Counted from the first letter of the stretch, positions 1 through 12,899 are shown. The stretch: DNA of 64,000 nt from Lycium barbarum (GCF_019175385.1 NC_083339.1:80000307-80064306), one strand, 5' to 3'. Made by a program: numbers and translations. Notes: generated by a model not told the origin, from the letters alone.

Positions 1-2486
1 TTCAAGCTATACAGCACAATCTAGAATCAAGAAGAATATGAAACACCTATGAAAGTCCTGGGAGCTTCTCAGTCATGCAGATGATCAAGCTGCACAAGGA
101 AAACTCCACTAGACACAGCTCCACAGACACCGACGATAATCCTAGGATGTATTTAAACCTGGCTCTGATACCAAGCTTTGCACGCCCAAAACCCACCCTA
201 GACGTGACCGGCATCCGACATCATGAACAACATCGGAAGAACCTAAACGATACAATAATAACACTTGAACCCACCAGGTTCAACATTCACCTCCAACAGT
301 TTATAAAATAAAGGTACACAAATCATGCATATAAGAATTAAATCAGCGGAAGTCTTTGGTTATCTATACTTGTCAAACATAACAACGTTCCCAAGAGTTA
401 ATCAATAACTCAACAACTACCCACAAATGTATACTAGGGAGCTTCTAAGATAAAGGAATAATAGTCTGACTCATCGGGACGCAGCCCGAAAACTAATAAT
501 AAATGAACGAATAAATAGGGTGTCCCACGAATGAATGTGTGGGCTCACCAAGTCAGCAGCAACAACAGGTCCTTTCTAAGCGCCTGAAGTATCAAGAACC
601 TGCTCTTCTCCGTTACCTAACATGCCATCAAAAACAATAATGGTATGCCCGAGTACTTCGTACTCAGTGAGTGTCTCGGGGACAACAAGTAATATGAAAA
701 TAAATTATAATAATACATAAAGAAATCAGTCAAGAAAAGATAGCATAAAAACAGTTATTCCACTTTGTGATTCTTAATATCATTTGTTAAACAGTTTACA
801 AGCCATTTCAGAATCCCAGTTTCAATTATGCTTTAAATCAATCAGACATAAATACCAGTTCCATAATAAAGATGGATATCAAAATCGCCTACATGGGCCC
901 AGTTCCTTTGAATTATACCTTTCAAATTGATCATGGTTGTCAACAACAGTTCCATGAGAGAATAAGAATATCACACATGCCAATACAGGTCCAAAAATCA
1001 ATCACATCGAAGGGATGACCATATAGGTTCCCTAAACATTGCGTAATACACCGAAATATAGATTCACGGTGGCTACTCTTCCTCCCGAATAGCAAGGCCA
1101 TTAATACACCCCAGGTAGCGAACCTGGAAGTGGTCACTCTTCCTCTAGAATGGCAAGGCAATTAATACACTAGGATCCGTAGTAGCTACTCTTCCTCCCG
1201 AATAGCAAGGCAAACACAACAACAAGGTCCATGGCATAGAAGCCGATTCACAATTTATCTCAAAGTAGTCACACCATCAATAACATTTAAGTTCATTATG
1301 CCATATCGAAAGATTAAGCCATTCCAGTCAATGTTTTGAAAACGTATAACTCATTTACAAAAGATTTCCATGTCTCAATTCATCAATAAGAATGTCATTA
1401 CCAACTCTTAAGCATCATTATTAAGCATCTCTCATAGAGGAAAACATTCATAATATCTTATACATATATATGGTTTGTTACAATCTAGGTTTAATGTAGG
1501 TTTGTCCCCATCACACACATTAACCACTATTTAGACATGAATTAGAGTTCAAGAAACATGAAAAGATTACTTTTTCTTTCATTCATCAAAGAACCTTGAA
1601 TAAAATTTATACTTCCAACAATAGGTTCAAAAGTGATTTTCATTCAAAATAAGTTTCCCAAGAGAGAGACATACAAATCATCCTTATAGCCAAAAATGAT
1701 TTTTTTTAAAAGTGACATACCTTAATGTGTTAAAAAAAGTTTAACAATTCACTTTCCTAATGAATTACACCCAAACCCTAGCTTGAATCACTTTAGAAAA
1801 AATTATGCTGCAAACCCTAGGTTTTGATCAGAAGAATCATGGTAAGAATCATGGGTTTGATGTTAGAATAGATTAGTAATGTTAAGGGTGTTCTTACCTT
1901 TGATTTGAAGACTTGGAGGGATGATTTTCGTGCTTAGGGTTTGGAAGGATGAAAAAAATGGGAACAAAATAAGACCACACTCATTTAAAACTCAATTTTT
2001 CTGCCAGGAACAGTGATAGTACGGCCTACAAGTATGTCTTGTACTTGTAGCCCATACTTTGGCTGCCAAGACCAGTGAATAACGGAAGAAGTACATCCAA
2101 GATGATGTCCCGTACTTTAAAGTACGGCGCGTACTTTCTGGGCGTACTTTGGGCGACTTCTCCAGCTTTTGTGCCCTTTAGTAAAATGTACATAACTTTG
2201 CTCGGGCTGGTCGACCTACCGTTCGAAATGTATTTCAAAGATCTACAAATTTCATCAAGGAAGTTTTTCCAAATTTGTAACACAGTTTCATGAAAATCGC
2301 CCAGAAGACAGACCTACCAAAACTTAGTGGAAGTTAAGAGCCCTTAAGAACTCCAATTGTTGGTTTGACTTCAAAACGACCATCTTCTGCCTGAATTCAT
2401 CAAGAATGGATTCGTATAGATATAATATCATGTTAACACTGGATTTTTACATATTCACACCTTACTCTGATTTACGGGATGTTATA
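1..2486 (-). repeat. Partial Ty3/gypsy-type LTR, reverse orientation, cut by window start
   Basis: Read on the minus strand, this LTR starts at 2486 with TATAACATCCCGTAAATC, a decayed form of the usual TGTAACATCCC start. It runs off the left edge, so its other end and TSD are not visible. It carries a perfect 18-bp palindrome (CCGTACTTTAAAGTACGG, 2110-2127) among several GTACTTT repeats at 2015-2160. It also has a roughly 63-bp tandem array (1063-1212) and, near 650-690, a GTACTCAGTGAG segment like those in the other LTRs here. No element protein is encoded. Whether it is a solo LTR or one end of a full element cannot be told. Confidence 0.6.
1063..1212. repeat. Tandem repeat, about 63 bp x 2.4, inside an LTR
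   Basis: Imperfect copies each contain the block CTACTCTTCCTCCCGAATAG followed by CAAGGC and ATTAATACAC. The position corresponds to the downstream arrays seen in the other LTRs of the window. Confidence 0.6.
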
Positions 2487-3050
2487 TATATAAATATATT
2501 TACCAAATTATAGATCTTTTTGTACAAAATATAAACTTCTGGGTAATATTTTAAATCACATTTTTGAATTCCAAATCCCACTTTTTGGAGAATTTGAGAT
2601 TTGAAATCATGATATGAAATTGAATCTAAAATTTTTTGCATATCACATAAACAAACGCTGATTTGAAATTAAAATATGAAATCGCACTACCAAATCGCAT
2701 GGCCAAGCAGCTACTAAGGAAGTGCAGAGAGTTACAAAGTGAGATAGGTAAGTTGTAGGTCCCACAATATACATTTGTCAGTCAAAGACAACCTCACACA
2801 ACTAACATTATGTTGTGTGTTTCGCACACGGAATAAAAAAAATTCTAGTTTCCAGTTTCCCCCTTTATCCTTTCTCAATAAACATGAAAAGAGATTAATG
2901 TCGCAAAAAATATATTACTATTAATTGAGATCGAAGAGTAAATAAGAATAATATACTCAAATTATCATTTTCGTTAATAATTTTTTGAAGGATGCCAAAA
3001 ATTAAAATGAAATTGTGTGAGTACTAACAAAGGGCAATAATTGCCAATAA
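2487..3050. other. Non-coding flank upstream of MED27-like exon copy A
   Basis: AT-rich sequence with no convincing ORF. If 3096 was once the start codon of a host gene, this stretch would contain its promoter and 5' leader. A pyrimidine-rich tract around 2845-2880 would fit a leader, but no TATA box can be assigned with confidence. Confidence 0.4.
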
Positions 3051-3303
3051 AACAACATCCAAGGTTCAAACTTACAAGCTTCCTAATCGAAAAAAATGCA
3101 GCAACCAACACCATCACAAACTCCGGTGGTACAAACAGCTTTAGCGACAGGAGATGCGCTGCCAAAGCAGGTGGCAGTAGTACTGGAGCAGCTTAGGCTA
3201 GCTAGTCGGCTCATAGTTGATATTAGACTTGGTACTGATTAGATTATGGAAACCCTATTTGTGGCAGCTTAGTTGCAACACTCTTCTAAACCTACACATC
3301 TTA
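3051..3303 (+). pseudogene. MED27-like first exon, copy A (broken)
   Basis: From ATG at 3096 the frame reads 48 codons: an MQQPTPSQTP start, then GDALPKQVAVVLEQL, then ASRLIVDIRLGTD, and a TAG at 3240-3242. Beyond the stop the same frame continues with METLFVAA, another stop, and HSSKPTHL. The order (Gln-rich start, PKQVA, RLI.DIRLG.D, LFVAAQ, SSKP.HL) matches what I know of the N-terminus of plant Mediator subunit 27, part of the RNA polymerase II Mediator tail. The exon is cut at 3303 by a solo LTR whose TSD (TCTTA) overlaps the exon. A second copy lies at 7851-8112 and a matching downstream exon at 47382. Two in-frame stops argue against function. The family call is from memory and needs a protein search. 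Confidence 0.6.
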
Positions 3304-6195
3304 TATAACGACTCGTTCGGTCGTTATTGCATTTTTGACCATTTTGCCCTGTTGATCGGTCCCCGAGCCTTATTAGTACCATTTTGACCCGCGGGGAAAG
3401 GTGGCATGGTTCCCTAGGAATTGGAGTGAGTTTTGATGTGACTTTTGAAAATTTTAGCTTTTAAGTGAAAACCGTTTGACCTATAGTTGACTATTGGGTA
3501 AACCGACCTTTTTTAGATATCCGTCAATTTCAAGAGGTCTGGATAGTTGTTTTGAACTTATGTGTATATTCAGTTCGGTTCCCAATGCACTCAGGTGCTT
3601 TTTGGGACTTGGGTTGGAAAGTTAATTTTGAGGTATCGGGGGTTGCCTTGGTCAACGAGACCCCCGATGGGAATTCTGAGGAAACGAGTGCATTCGTTGC
3701 ACGTTTTTATGTATATATGCATATTTGGTTAGTGTCCGGGAGGTTCCGAGATGGTTCCGAGTGTCGATTCCAAGTGTGGAAAATACTAGAAAAATTCAAG
3801 TGACTGGTGATCGCAAAAGCGGTTGGGTGACCACAAAAGCGGTCGGCCGCAAAAGTGGCCCGGTGACCGCAAAAGCGGCCGACGGGCAATTTTATGATTT
3901 AAAATCCTTTGGAAATCCTTATTTCCTTCCATTCCTTATATTACATTTCCTTAGCATCTTGGAGGCGATTTGAAGAGGGTTTGGTCAGATTTCTCTTGAG
4001 GGTAAGTTCTCTAATTCAGTCTCTTTCATTACCTTCCCTAAGTAAGAATTCATGCTAGTAACTCCATAGAACTTGGAGAATAAGAGAGGGTTTTTGGGTT
4101 TTTTTCTTGAATAATTTGTTAATTATAAAACCTTGATTTGTTGGTGGATTAAGCTTGATTAAGTATCGAATTGATGAGTAGTAGCTATATAATCATGATT
4201 CCTTCTCTATTATTGACCAATTTGTGAGAATTAAAGTTAGGGTTTATACCCAAAATTTGGGGCTTCACTTAGAATCCGAATTTGAGTATTTCATGAGTTA
4301 ATATAGCTTCTAATCGATGGGAGTTGATTACCTAGAACATTAATTTCATGTTGAGACCTATAGATTCCCAATTTCATCTTTCTAGTTCATAAACTCCATT
4401 CCTTAAGTTGGGGATTTGGATCTTGAATGATGTTATTCTTGATTCTAATTTCATGATTCAGATATGTTTAGACTTCCATTATCTCGAGGCTCAAGGAAGG
4501 GAAAGACTAAGGTTTGATTATTGGAGACTTTGTTGTTCGGCTCTCCAAGTAGATTATGATTTACCTTATGGTGAGACTTCGATTAGCGAAGCGTATGTTT
4601 AGATGATATTGTCGGAGAATGCATATAAACCTTCGGGTATGAAGTTAGATTGGATATTGCCTTAAGTTGGGCCATGTTGTGTGATTTGGGGGCTAGCCAC
4701 GCCGTTGCGTTGTTGACTTATCTTGTTCTATTTACTTATTGGTTCGTTGCCACGATTGAGACCTCGGATATTGGTGATTAGTGATATATCATGATTATGA
4801 TATTGCGGTACTTTACTTTATTGATATTGAGATGAGAATAGTGATTCCACTGTGACTTATTGTGTAGCGTTATTATTGATATTACTTGTGTGCCATGGGA
4901 GGTACTGTTGAGAATTGTGATTCCATTATGGCTTATTGTGTAGCCTTATTATTGATATTATTTGTGTTCCATGGGTGGTACGGCTGTTGATTGAATTGGT
5001 TGTTGATATTACATTGAATCGTATTCATACTCATTTCCATGATTCATTGGTATTGCATGGTTATGGTGCTGATGATTAATAAGTGAGAGAGTGTAGCCTC
5101 CGAGGTTTCTGCAGGAGAACGTAAAAGAAAGATGGGAGTCCGTGATATGAGGTCATTTACCGGAGCGGACTGAGTGTACGTTGCCTGAGGTCTTTGTCGG
5201 GATCGTGAGAGTGGTACATGGACTTCGGGAGTCCCCCATGGATCATGATCGCCGAGACGTGGAGTTATTCCATCCGGGACATATTGTACAAAGGTGCATA
5301 TGCATTTGCATTCATCATCATACATTATTGTGTTGCATCGTGCCTTTTGATTTTTGGTGATATGTTGTGATACTATTGTAATATACTGATTTGGATTGAT
5401 TATACTGATACTTGGCACAGTTGGGCTTAGATGTTATAACATAAGTGATGACTTGTTGTGAGATGATTGTGATATACTGATTCGAACTGATTATACTGAG
5501 ACTTGGCACAGTTGGGCTTAGATGCTATAACATAGGTGATGACTTATTGTGAGATGATTGTGATGTACTGATTCGGATTGATTATACTGAGACTTGGCAT
5601 AGTTGGGTTTAGATGCTATAACATAGGTGATAACTTGTACTATGGAAATGGATTCGTGTTGACCTGTACTTGTCGGTTATGTGTTTAACTTGTGTTGTTG
5701 TCTTTATATACGTTCGCTAGTCTTAGTCGGCCTATGCTACCTATCAGTACTTGTTGTTTGTACTGACCTGCACTTGCTGCATTCTTTTATGAATGTAGAG
5801 TACCAGGTGAGATCAACTTCTAATCCTTATGGCTGATATTAGGGGATTGTTGATTCGAGTCCTTCAGGGTGAGCATGAGGATATTCGCTGCCCGAAGACT
5901 TTTTCCATCATTATGTCTTTATTTCCATTCTGCGACAGATCCTTGAGATTACTTATGTATTATTATGATTCAGACTTGTAGTATTTAGTGAGATGTTCTT
6001 GTATGACCTGATCAAATACTGAGGCGGATTTCATTTACTTCCGTATTTTTTTTTATTTATATTATATCATGTGAGACTTACGCTATTTTACTTCTTCCGC
6101 TATTTTCTATTATTTGTGAATGTTGAGTTAAGGGTTCGCCTACCGAGGTGGGAAAGGTAGGTGCCCACACGACTTAGTGAAATTGGGTCGTGACA
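3304..6195 (+). mobile_element. Solo LTR, Ty3/gypsy type, 2892 bp, TSD TCTTA
   Basis: The element starts TATAACGACTCG (a decayed TG start) and ends GGGTCGTGACA. TCTTA flanks it on both sides (3299-3303 and 6196-6200), which proves insertion. No internal gag-pol is present, so this is a solo LTR left by LTR-LTR recombination. It carries CCGCAAAAGCGG hairpin units (about 3810-3885), a 77-bp duplication near 4845-4990 and a 91-bp triplication at 5358-5627. It interrupts the MED27-like exon copy A. Confidence 0.9.
5358..5627. repeat. Tandem repeat, about 91 bp x 3, in solo LTR
   Basis: Three consecutive copies contain GATTATACTGAGACTTGGCA and TTGGGCTTAGATGCTATAAC and differ by a few substitutions. 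Copies start near 5358, 5446 and 5537. Confidence 0.85.
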
Positions 6196-6200
6196 TCTTA

Positions 6201-7850
6201 TCATTATTGATAATAATAAAAAAATATGATCTATAGCAAAAATATTTTTAAAACAGCAAAAATACTGTTAAAACAATAAAAATCAAATTTAATGTACGGA
6301 GGTTATGCTTTTGTGTCTGGGTTTACGCCTCAAATTTTAGGACGTACGCTCTATGAATCTACACCTTCCATTTGCCCCGAATCTTTTCTGGTATGGCCTA
6401 TCCTGAAACTCGTCCTGTGACTCGCCCCAAAAATGCATTTGGAAACACTGATCAGAAAATGTCTTTGATTTTGAATTGGCAATTGAAATTGTGAAAAGAG
6501 GAGAAAGAGAAAAGAAGTTCACCAAAAAGTAAAAACCTCAATCAATTAATTAGATATATTATTATGGTGGTATAGAACAATAATTATGAATTATAACGGA
6601 AAAGGATCAAACCTGTCCCTGAGTATTGAAAATGGTTCAAATTTTCTTTACTTACACCTATTGAATCACAATTGCCTTTAACTTTAAATTTCAAGTTAAA
6701 ATGTCTCTCATTTCACCTATTGGACCATAATTGCCTTTTATGGTTAAAATTGCTCCTCCACTTAATGAGATTATGAGATGAAATGTATAGGGCTTTAATT
6801 AAATAGAAGGTACTGCTCTATTGATCCACGTAGTATTAGATTAATCCCATAAATAAATCGATCTAGTCGAATTTATTTGTTCGAAATTATTAGGGCCGCA
6901 TTTCTTAGTTTCTATCATTGTTAAAGGATGAAAAAACTGACTTGAACTTAGATCTGGAATTGAAGCTCGTTTGCACCGAGTTTGAATTGCAGCTTCAAAT
7001 GAGGAAGACATTATTATATTTTGAATTCATTCGGTCGCAAAACATGAAGCATCAAAGGAATTGAGTATGAACAAATGATTTTGAATTATTTTAGGTTAAA
7101 GCGGATATATAGGGTTATTTTTGGCTGACCACATAGTCCAATAAATCAGTGTCACATATTAAATCAAAGTCTCATATGTGCCATCTCATAATTCCGTTAA
7201 AAAGATGAACATTTTTAATCTGAAAATTGATGTTAAGGATAATTGTGGTACAATAGGTAGAAGAAAAGGTATTTAATTTTTACCCGATATTTAACAGTAA
7301 GCGCAATATTAATTCAATAAAAGCACAAATTTAAACCATTTTCAATAGGTTAACAATATTTTTTACTCTTTGCCAATTTTAAAATGGATAACAAAAAATC
7401 TTAAGTGGTTACCCGATTCCAATTCTAAGCACTTTTATAGTATTTGAGTAAAATCAAAAAGTGCTTTAAGCTTTTTTTTTTTTTAGGGATAATTTCAATA
7501 ATATGCAATCCAGCATAAAATGTTACATCTTCATAGCTATATTTTTAATTTACATCCTCATAGCTAACTTTCTTTCTGCAACAGTGTTTATACACATGAT
7601 ATATAACATTATACGCTTATTGTAGACAATGTATCTATCTTGTATAAAAGTGTATAATAATATATAAAAATGTCATTTTGGATAATATTAGAAATATGGG
7701 CCATTTCGGATAAATATTTTCTCCAAAAAGACGTAGAGTGTTTTAAGTTTAGAATTGGTAACTTAAAGACCGTCTAAACGGGCTGGTTGTTTTATATGGT
7801 GCTAACTGAAATTTGGAGAGGACATATGTCTCAATTATAATTGTCTAAAG
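6201..7850. other. AT-rich non-coding stretch between the two MED27-like exon copies
   Basis: No supported gene. It includes a large imperfect inverted repeat (6598-7350, listed separately) and, around 7500-7740, AT-rich sequence of the type seen in plant MITEs. Short ORFs are not conserved-looking. Confidence 0.4.
6598..7350. mobile_element. Possible foldback or MITE-type element (imperfect inverted repeat)
   Basis: The left arm runs from about 6615 (TGAAAATGGTTCAAATTTTC, then CTATTGAATCACAATTGCCT and TTTCAAGTTAAAATGT). It is matched in inverted orientation by the right arm ending near 7345, whose reverse complement reads CCTATTGAAAATGGTTTAAA, CTATTGTACCACAATTATCC and TCAGATTAAAAATGT. Arms are over 100 bp but diverged. 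I could not fix a TSD, so the boundaries are approximate. Confidence 0.4.
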
Positions 7851-8112
7851 AGTTCAAACTTACAAGCCTCCTAATAGGAGAGAATGCAGCAACCAACACC
7901 ACCAGCGATTGGAGATGCGCCGCCAAAGCAGGTGGGCAATGGTATTAGAGCAGCTTGGGCAGGCGAGTCGGTTCATAGCTGATATTAGACTTGGCGTTGT
8001 TGGATTCCCTATTTAAGGTAGCTCAGGCTCAGTTACAATACTCTTCTAGACCTTTGCATCTTATCCTCAAAGAAGAATCTTCCATCAAAGTACACCTACA
8101 ACACCTTTGCCT
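7851..8112 (+). pseudogene. MED27-like first exon, copy B (broken)
   Basis: This is a direct repeat of copy A, from GTTCAAACTTACAAGC through the ATG at 7884. The frame starts MQQPTPPAIGDAPPKQV. One extra G in GTGGGCAATG shifts the frame. The shifted frame then reads AMVLEQLGQASRFIADIRLG, and after a short deletion LFKVAQ, SSRPLHLILKEESS and KVHLQHL. It therefore preserves more of the exon's 3' part than copy A, which was cut by the solo LTR. At least one frameshift and a deletion make it non-functional. No GT donor is obvious at the expected exon end near 8112. Same strand as copy A and the exon at 47382. Confidence 0.6.
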
Positions 8113-8586
8113 TCTTAATCAATTGTTTCAGCTCTTTCTTTTTTAACTGCTTTCTCAATTTAGAAAAGAAATTGAGTATTCTTTTTAATTTTTAAAAATG
8201 TGAGGTTAATGCTTGATAGAAGCATAAAGTTTTGCCTCCTAACAGTGCCATTGTTAAAGGCCCTTAATTGTTAGACTACAAGTGTTGGCACAACTTGGGC
8301 TGCATGTGCATAAGATTTATTAATTTATTTGAAAATTGGTAAAATAATCAAGGTGATAATAAGGGGTGTATCTAGTATGGGTTCAAATGAATCCATAACT
8401 TTTGGCCTAGACCTGGATTTTCTATGTAAAATACATTGAAATTGTTGAAAATATTGAACTATGTACCCATAACTTAAATGATATGATGGGTTCAGTAATT
8501 AAAACCCAAGTATTGAACTAATGGAATTATAATCCCGGATCCTCCTCTAGGTGATATAGATTTTCCTAGAAAAGTTGGAAGGACTA
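8113..8586. other. Non-coding, presumed remnant of MED27-like intron
   Basis: No ORF or element recognised. By position it follows MED27-like exon copy B and precedes the MITE, so it is probably old intron sequence. Confidence 0.35.
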
Positions 8587-8978
8587 GGGGTGTGTTTGGT
8601 ATGAAGGAAATATTTTCTTGGAAAACAACTGGATTTTTTATTTATTTTCTAGTGTTTGGTAAGTAAGCAAAAAAGTATTATCCTAAAAGCATTTACATGT
8701 AATCTAGCGAAACACTATGGGAGTGGGATAGGGTGAGGAGTAGGGGTTCGGGAGTGGCGGGACGTGGGAAGGTCACGGGAGTGGGGGCGTTGGGTGGTTG
8801 GGGAGGAGACAATGAATGTGAAATGTCACTTATGAAACTTGTTTTTCCTACTTTCATTGGGGAAGTCATTTTCCTCATTTTAAGGAATTTGTTTTCTTAG
8901 AGAAATGTTTTCCAAAATATTTTGACCAACCAAGCATGGGAAAATTGGAAAACATTTTCCTCCATACCAAACACACCC
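8587..8978. mobile_element. MITE with GGGTGTGTTTGG termini
   Basis: The left end GGGGTGTGTTTGGTATGAAG and the right end (reverse complement GGGTGTGTTTGGTATGGAGG) are terminal inverted repeats of at least 25 bp, including AAAATGTTTTCC-like subterminal sequence. Possible imperfect 8-bp TSD AAGGACTA/AAGGAGCG would suggest a hAT-type origin, but only five of the eight bases agree. The middle (8718-8810) is unusually G-rich. It encodes no transposase. A truncated relative lies at 35099-35148. Confidence 0.7.
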
Positions 8979-9054
8979 TAAGGAGCGTGAAGGGTAGTGG
9001 CGAGACTAACAGGTAGTCCAAGAAATAAGGAATGTCACAAAATCTAGAATTTGC

Positions 9055-9071
9055 CGACATTTAAATATCTC
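9055..9071. repeat. Target site duplication of the LINE, left copy
   Basis: CGACATTTAAATATCTC occurs here and again, identical over 17 bp, at 33019-33035. The two copies bracket the whole LINE with its nested insertions. Confidence 0.9.
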
Positions 9072-9806
9072 TCTCTCTCTCTTTTATTTTTTTTAATTAT
9101 TATTTTTAGTAAAACCACCAAAATGGTGGGAAATTTGTTAAAGAAATCCAAATATTTACAAAAGAATCCAAAAAGAAAGCAAGAAAATCTATGCTAGCCT
9201 ATTCTAACATATAAAGTGGAACTAGCATTACACACTATTCTAACAACAATCAAGTTCTAAACAACTATCTTTCAGATAGCCTTGGCTTGTATTCATTTTC
9301 ACACCTTCAAGTCTCACAGGTGGAATGGATCAAGCTCTCATAAAGTGTCACTTCAGGCAGTGTAGTTGTCTTCCCTTTAATGTATGTTAGGAAGGTGTAG
9401 TGCAAGCTGATGAACAAAGTTGCTGAGGAAGTGATTTTTCTGATTCTTATCATGTATTGGCTGTTGTATACTTCTTCAACTTATTAAGCAAAACCAGATC
9501 CTGTCATATGAAACTTAACCTCAAATATCTGTATTTTCAGTAGGTTGAACCAAGGTTAATACCACACACTGAAAATAAGGATATTGCAAGTTTTGAACCA
9601 CTTCCAATAGTAGAGACATCTGGTAAAACTGTGATTGTGCAATGCTCCTTCTGATCCGGTAGTGTCCCTTCTGAATATGAAACTATTACTTCTGCTATGT
9701 GGAATTTCCTTCCACAAGTTTCTCTGATGTGATTGCATTTCTGATCTCTGAGTATATCTTTGTTAACTACTACCATTGATACTTTAAAGTTGTGTTGCAG
9801 TTCTGA

Positions 9807-11490
9807 TTATGAAGTTTGGCATTTGGCTTCTATCCATATTAAGCAATCTCCTTGCCTGAGATGGGAGATTGTACCTGCAAAATAAAAAACCAGGTTAGTG
9901 AAACAATCTGCCACACAATTGCCTTCCCTCAGCACATGTTTCACCATCACATCCTTATTTTTTGTACAGTTTTGAATGGACCTAACAATCATTGTGACAC
10001 TCCAAGGTACCTCCCATATTCCATCCAAGATCTTCTCCATTGTGAGTGAGTCTTTTTCCATAATAAGAGGTAACAGATCATGTGCAATACAACACTTTAA
10101 TCCCTTCTCCAAAGCTATTGCCTCTGCTACAAGATTTGTGCTGTCTAGAATTCTTCTTGCCTTTGCATATATGAAATCTCCTGTACTGTTTCTCACACAA
10201 AAGGAAACAGAACCAAGACCTGGATTTCCCCTAGATGCTCCATCAATGTTACATTTATAACCAATCCAAGGTGGCTTCTAAGTTACTTGCTTCCATGTTA
10301 AAGGAGTTCTTCTGTTTTCCAAATATTGCACCATAAAAGGCTAACTCTTTGGTAATTCTGGTAACCATGGATATGTATGCTGTGCAAACATGAAAAACTG
10401 CCTATTCACTTCATGTATGACTTTATTAACTGATACTATTCCTCCATGTCTTTTAGTGTTCCTACTCTTCCACAACTGCCATATGATGAAGGCTAGAATT
10501 GCTTGATAAACAGGCTTCAACCTTGGGACACACTTTGCATTCCACCATAATAACACAGCCTGTTTTGTCTGTTATAATATCCTATAATACCTGTTGTAGC
10601 TGAAAAATACCTCTATATACTTCTTGCAAATTGTCCTGTAATAAATACATGATCTATGGTTTCTTGTTGGTCTAAGCAGCACCAACACCTTGATGCAATG
10701 TTGATTCTCATTTTCATTAGGACTTCATCAATAGGCAGCTTCCAAAAACATATTCTCCAAAGACAAAAGGAGATTTTGTAGGACACTCCTTTGATCCATA
10801 TTTTCCCATATAATTCAGATAGTTGCTGCTTTTGTCTAATCTCCTCCCATACACTGCTTACTGTGAAGTTTCCTGAACTTGTAACTTTCCACTAAGGCTT
10901 ATCTTCTTCTTCTGATCTAACAAAGTATCCCAGTTCATATTTCACATATTCAACCACATTATTAGGTAAAGCTGCCTGTGGTTTTGAGCAATTCCAGGAA
11001 GAAGGAGTCATAAGCTCTTCCAAGTCATCTCCAATGTCATTTTGTGCAGGAAATACATTATGAAACGATCCTAACCTGGACCAGTTATCAAACCACATTG
11101 ATGAAGCTCCATTCCTAGGTTCCCACTAGATGTTTTGCTCAATCTCATCCCTAGCCTGCAGTATCATTTTCCTTGTCTGTGAACCTCCTTTCCATTGTAC
11201 CACTGTAGGCCTGAATCTCTTGCAGTATTTATTCCAAATGAAATTAGACCATAAAGTACCAGTGGTCCTAAATTTCCACCAAAGCTTAGCAAACAAAGCT
11301 TTTGAAATGTCATATAAAGATCTGAACCCCAAACCTTCCTCATTTTTAGGATAGCAAATCCTCTCCTATGCAGCCCAATGCTTACTTCTTCCCTCTTCTT
11401 TTGTTTGCCAAAAAATCTGTTAAATAGCTTATGCAGATCTTGTCTGACACATTTTGGAGGCACCATAACTGACAGCAAGTAGATAGGCAT
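9807..11490 (-). pseudogene. LINE ORF2, C-terminal part (end of RT, zf-RVT, RNase H), degraded
   Basis: Read from 11490 downward, the sequence continues ORF2 across the nested gypsy insertion: YLLSVMVPP, then FFGKQKKREE and the W-rich KLWWKFR region. Next comes a zf-RVT-like segment near 10900-10450 (CWCC then ETIDHVF). The C-terminal RNase H (RVT_3 type) starts near 10262 with CNIDGASRGNPG. It has AEAIALEKGL and MEKDSL, so the D-E-D acidic residues are recognisable, and it ends in TAA/TAG at about 9807. Several stops and frameshifts lie between. RNase H would remove RNA from the cDNA hybrid during target-primed reverse transcription. The 3' UTR fills 9111-9806. Confidence 0.8.
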
Positions 11491-12895
11491 TGTTACATCT
11501 TGGAAATGTCATGTCATTTGTATTACGAATAGACCCTCATAAGTTTGGGGTGTTCATGAAGTCCTCATAGGTCAAGAAAGGATGTTTGATGATTCTAATT
11601 AAGATTCCAAAGACATTTGAGACGGAAGAAACAAGTCAGTCGAAGAAAGATAAGGTTGAGTTGTGTTTGGGAGAATTTCACATCATTTAAGTTAATCATG
11701 GCTTAGCATCACTTTGAGAAATAGGTATAGAGACCCTTGGGTGGTTAATGAAGTTTTATATACGAATTGAGGCTTACTCTATTGACTTGGATTATAATCA
11801 TTGTAATTGACCTCGTCCATGGTATTGTTATTTCAAAAGGAAACAAGATAGTGATGATGATAGTTTCACTTCTAGGAATGCCAAAAGGTTGAGATCCCTA
11901 TTGTTCCCATGATGTTATTGAGGTGTCATGATTATTAATGTATTCCTTGTTGGTTATCTCTCACCCTATGGTACTTGTTCCTTCAAGGTGAGACCCAGCG
12001 ATGATGATTGCCCCATAATGTAATCGGAGGTTACTGACCTTACGTCACTCCGATAAAGTTGTAGTTTTTAATTCGGCTCTCATGCATGCTATATATATAT
12101 GTATGATTACACTGGGCCTAGTTGACTGGGTAGATCCACTTCGGTAGGCGGCTTAGGGATAATATAATGATGATACACCGTGTATATATGGCTGGGCAGA
12201 CACCACTAGTAGGCGGCGTGTGATGGTTACACCGGATGCGGGAGGCCCGGACACGAGCTAATGATGATTATAAGTAAAAGTTAGCATGCATGGCTTTCGC
12301 CTTAAGAGGAAATGTGATATACAGGTTATCTCTTTATCCCATGTCTTCTTATTTCTGTATTATGTTAGTACTCATGTCTTACATACTCACTACATTGCTC
12401 GTACTGATGTCCTTTTTCTTGTGAATATTGTGTTCATGCCTGCAGGTAGACGGGGAGACGACCCAGATTCCTAGGAGCTTTATCAGCAGAGATTCAGGAG
12501 CACTCTACTACTTCAGAGTTGCAGTCTAGTGATATACTTCTTCGTGTTTATGTTTTGGGCATAGCGGGGTCTTGTCCCGTCCTTATGATTTTCAGTACTC
12601 CAGATAGAGGCTCGTAGACATGTGTGGGTAGTTGGGGTTCATGACTTCCTTAGCGTATTCCTTGTATATCATTTTGTAGCCACGTGATCTTGTGTATATG
12701 TATGTATATCCGTTTTGAGGTGGAATTGAAGGTTAGCATATTATGAGTTTTATTTTGAGAAGCGCATTCAATTCGGTTGTGCTAATTGAGAGTTAGTGAT
12801 ATGGTCCTCGGAGATAGATTGAAATGATCATGATAGCTGGTGCTCGGTAGGCTAGCTCCGGGTACTCGTTATGGCCCCCTCTTTGGGTCGTGACA
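11491..12895 (+). repeat. 5' LTR of the Tekay-like element, with about 1.07 kb internal deletion
   Basis: It is 1405 bp, against about 2.5 kb for its 3' partner. Alignment by eye is continuous to about 11762 and resumes at TGAGGCTTAC. The missing part corresponds to 3' LTR positions of roughly 21252-22320. That segment contains the palindrome cassette and the expected core promoter region, so this LTR has probably lost its promoter. CTTACGTCAC is kept near 12039, and GTACTGATGTCC near 12399 is a decayed GTACTGACGTCC. Confidence 0.85.
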
Positions 12896-12899
12896 GAAG

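Noticed and set aside
5358..5627. CRISPR-like spacing of repeats
   Set aside because: Units of 91 bp are contiguous with no spacers and lie in a plant LTR; this is an ordinary minisatellite.
9537..10260. Several small plus-strand ORFs
   Set aside because: They are complements of the LINE RNase H region and its 3' UTR.
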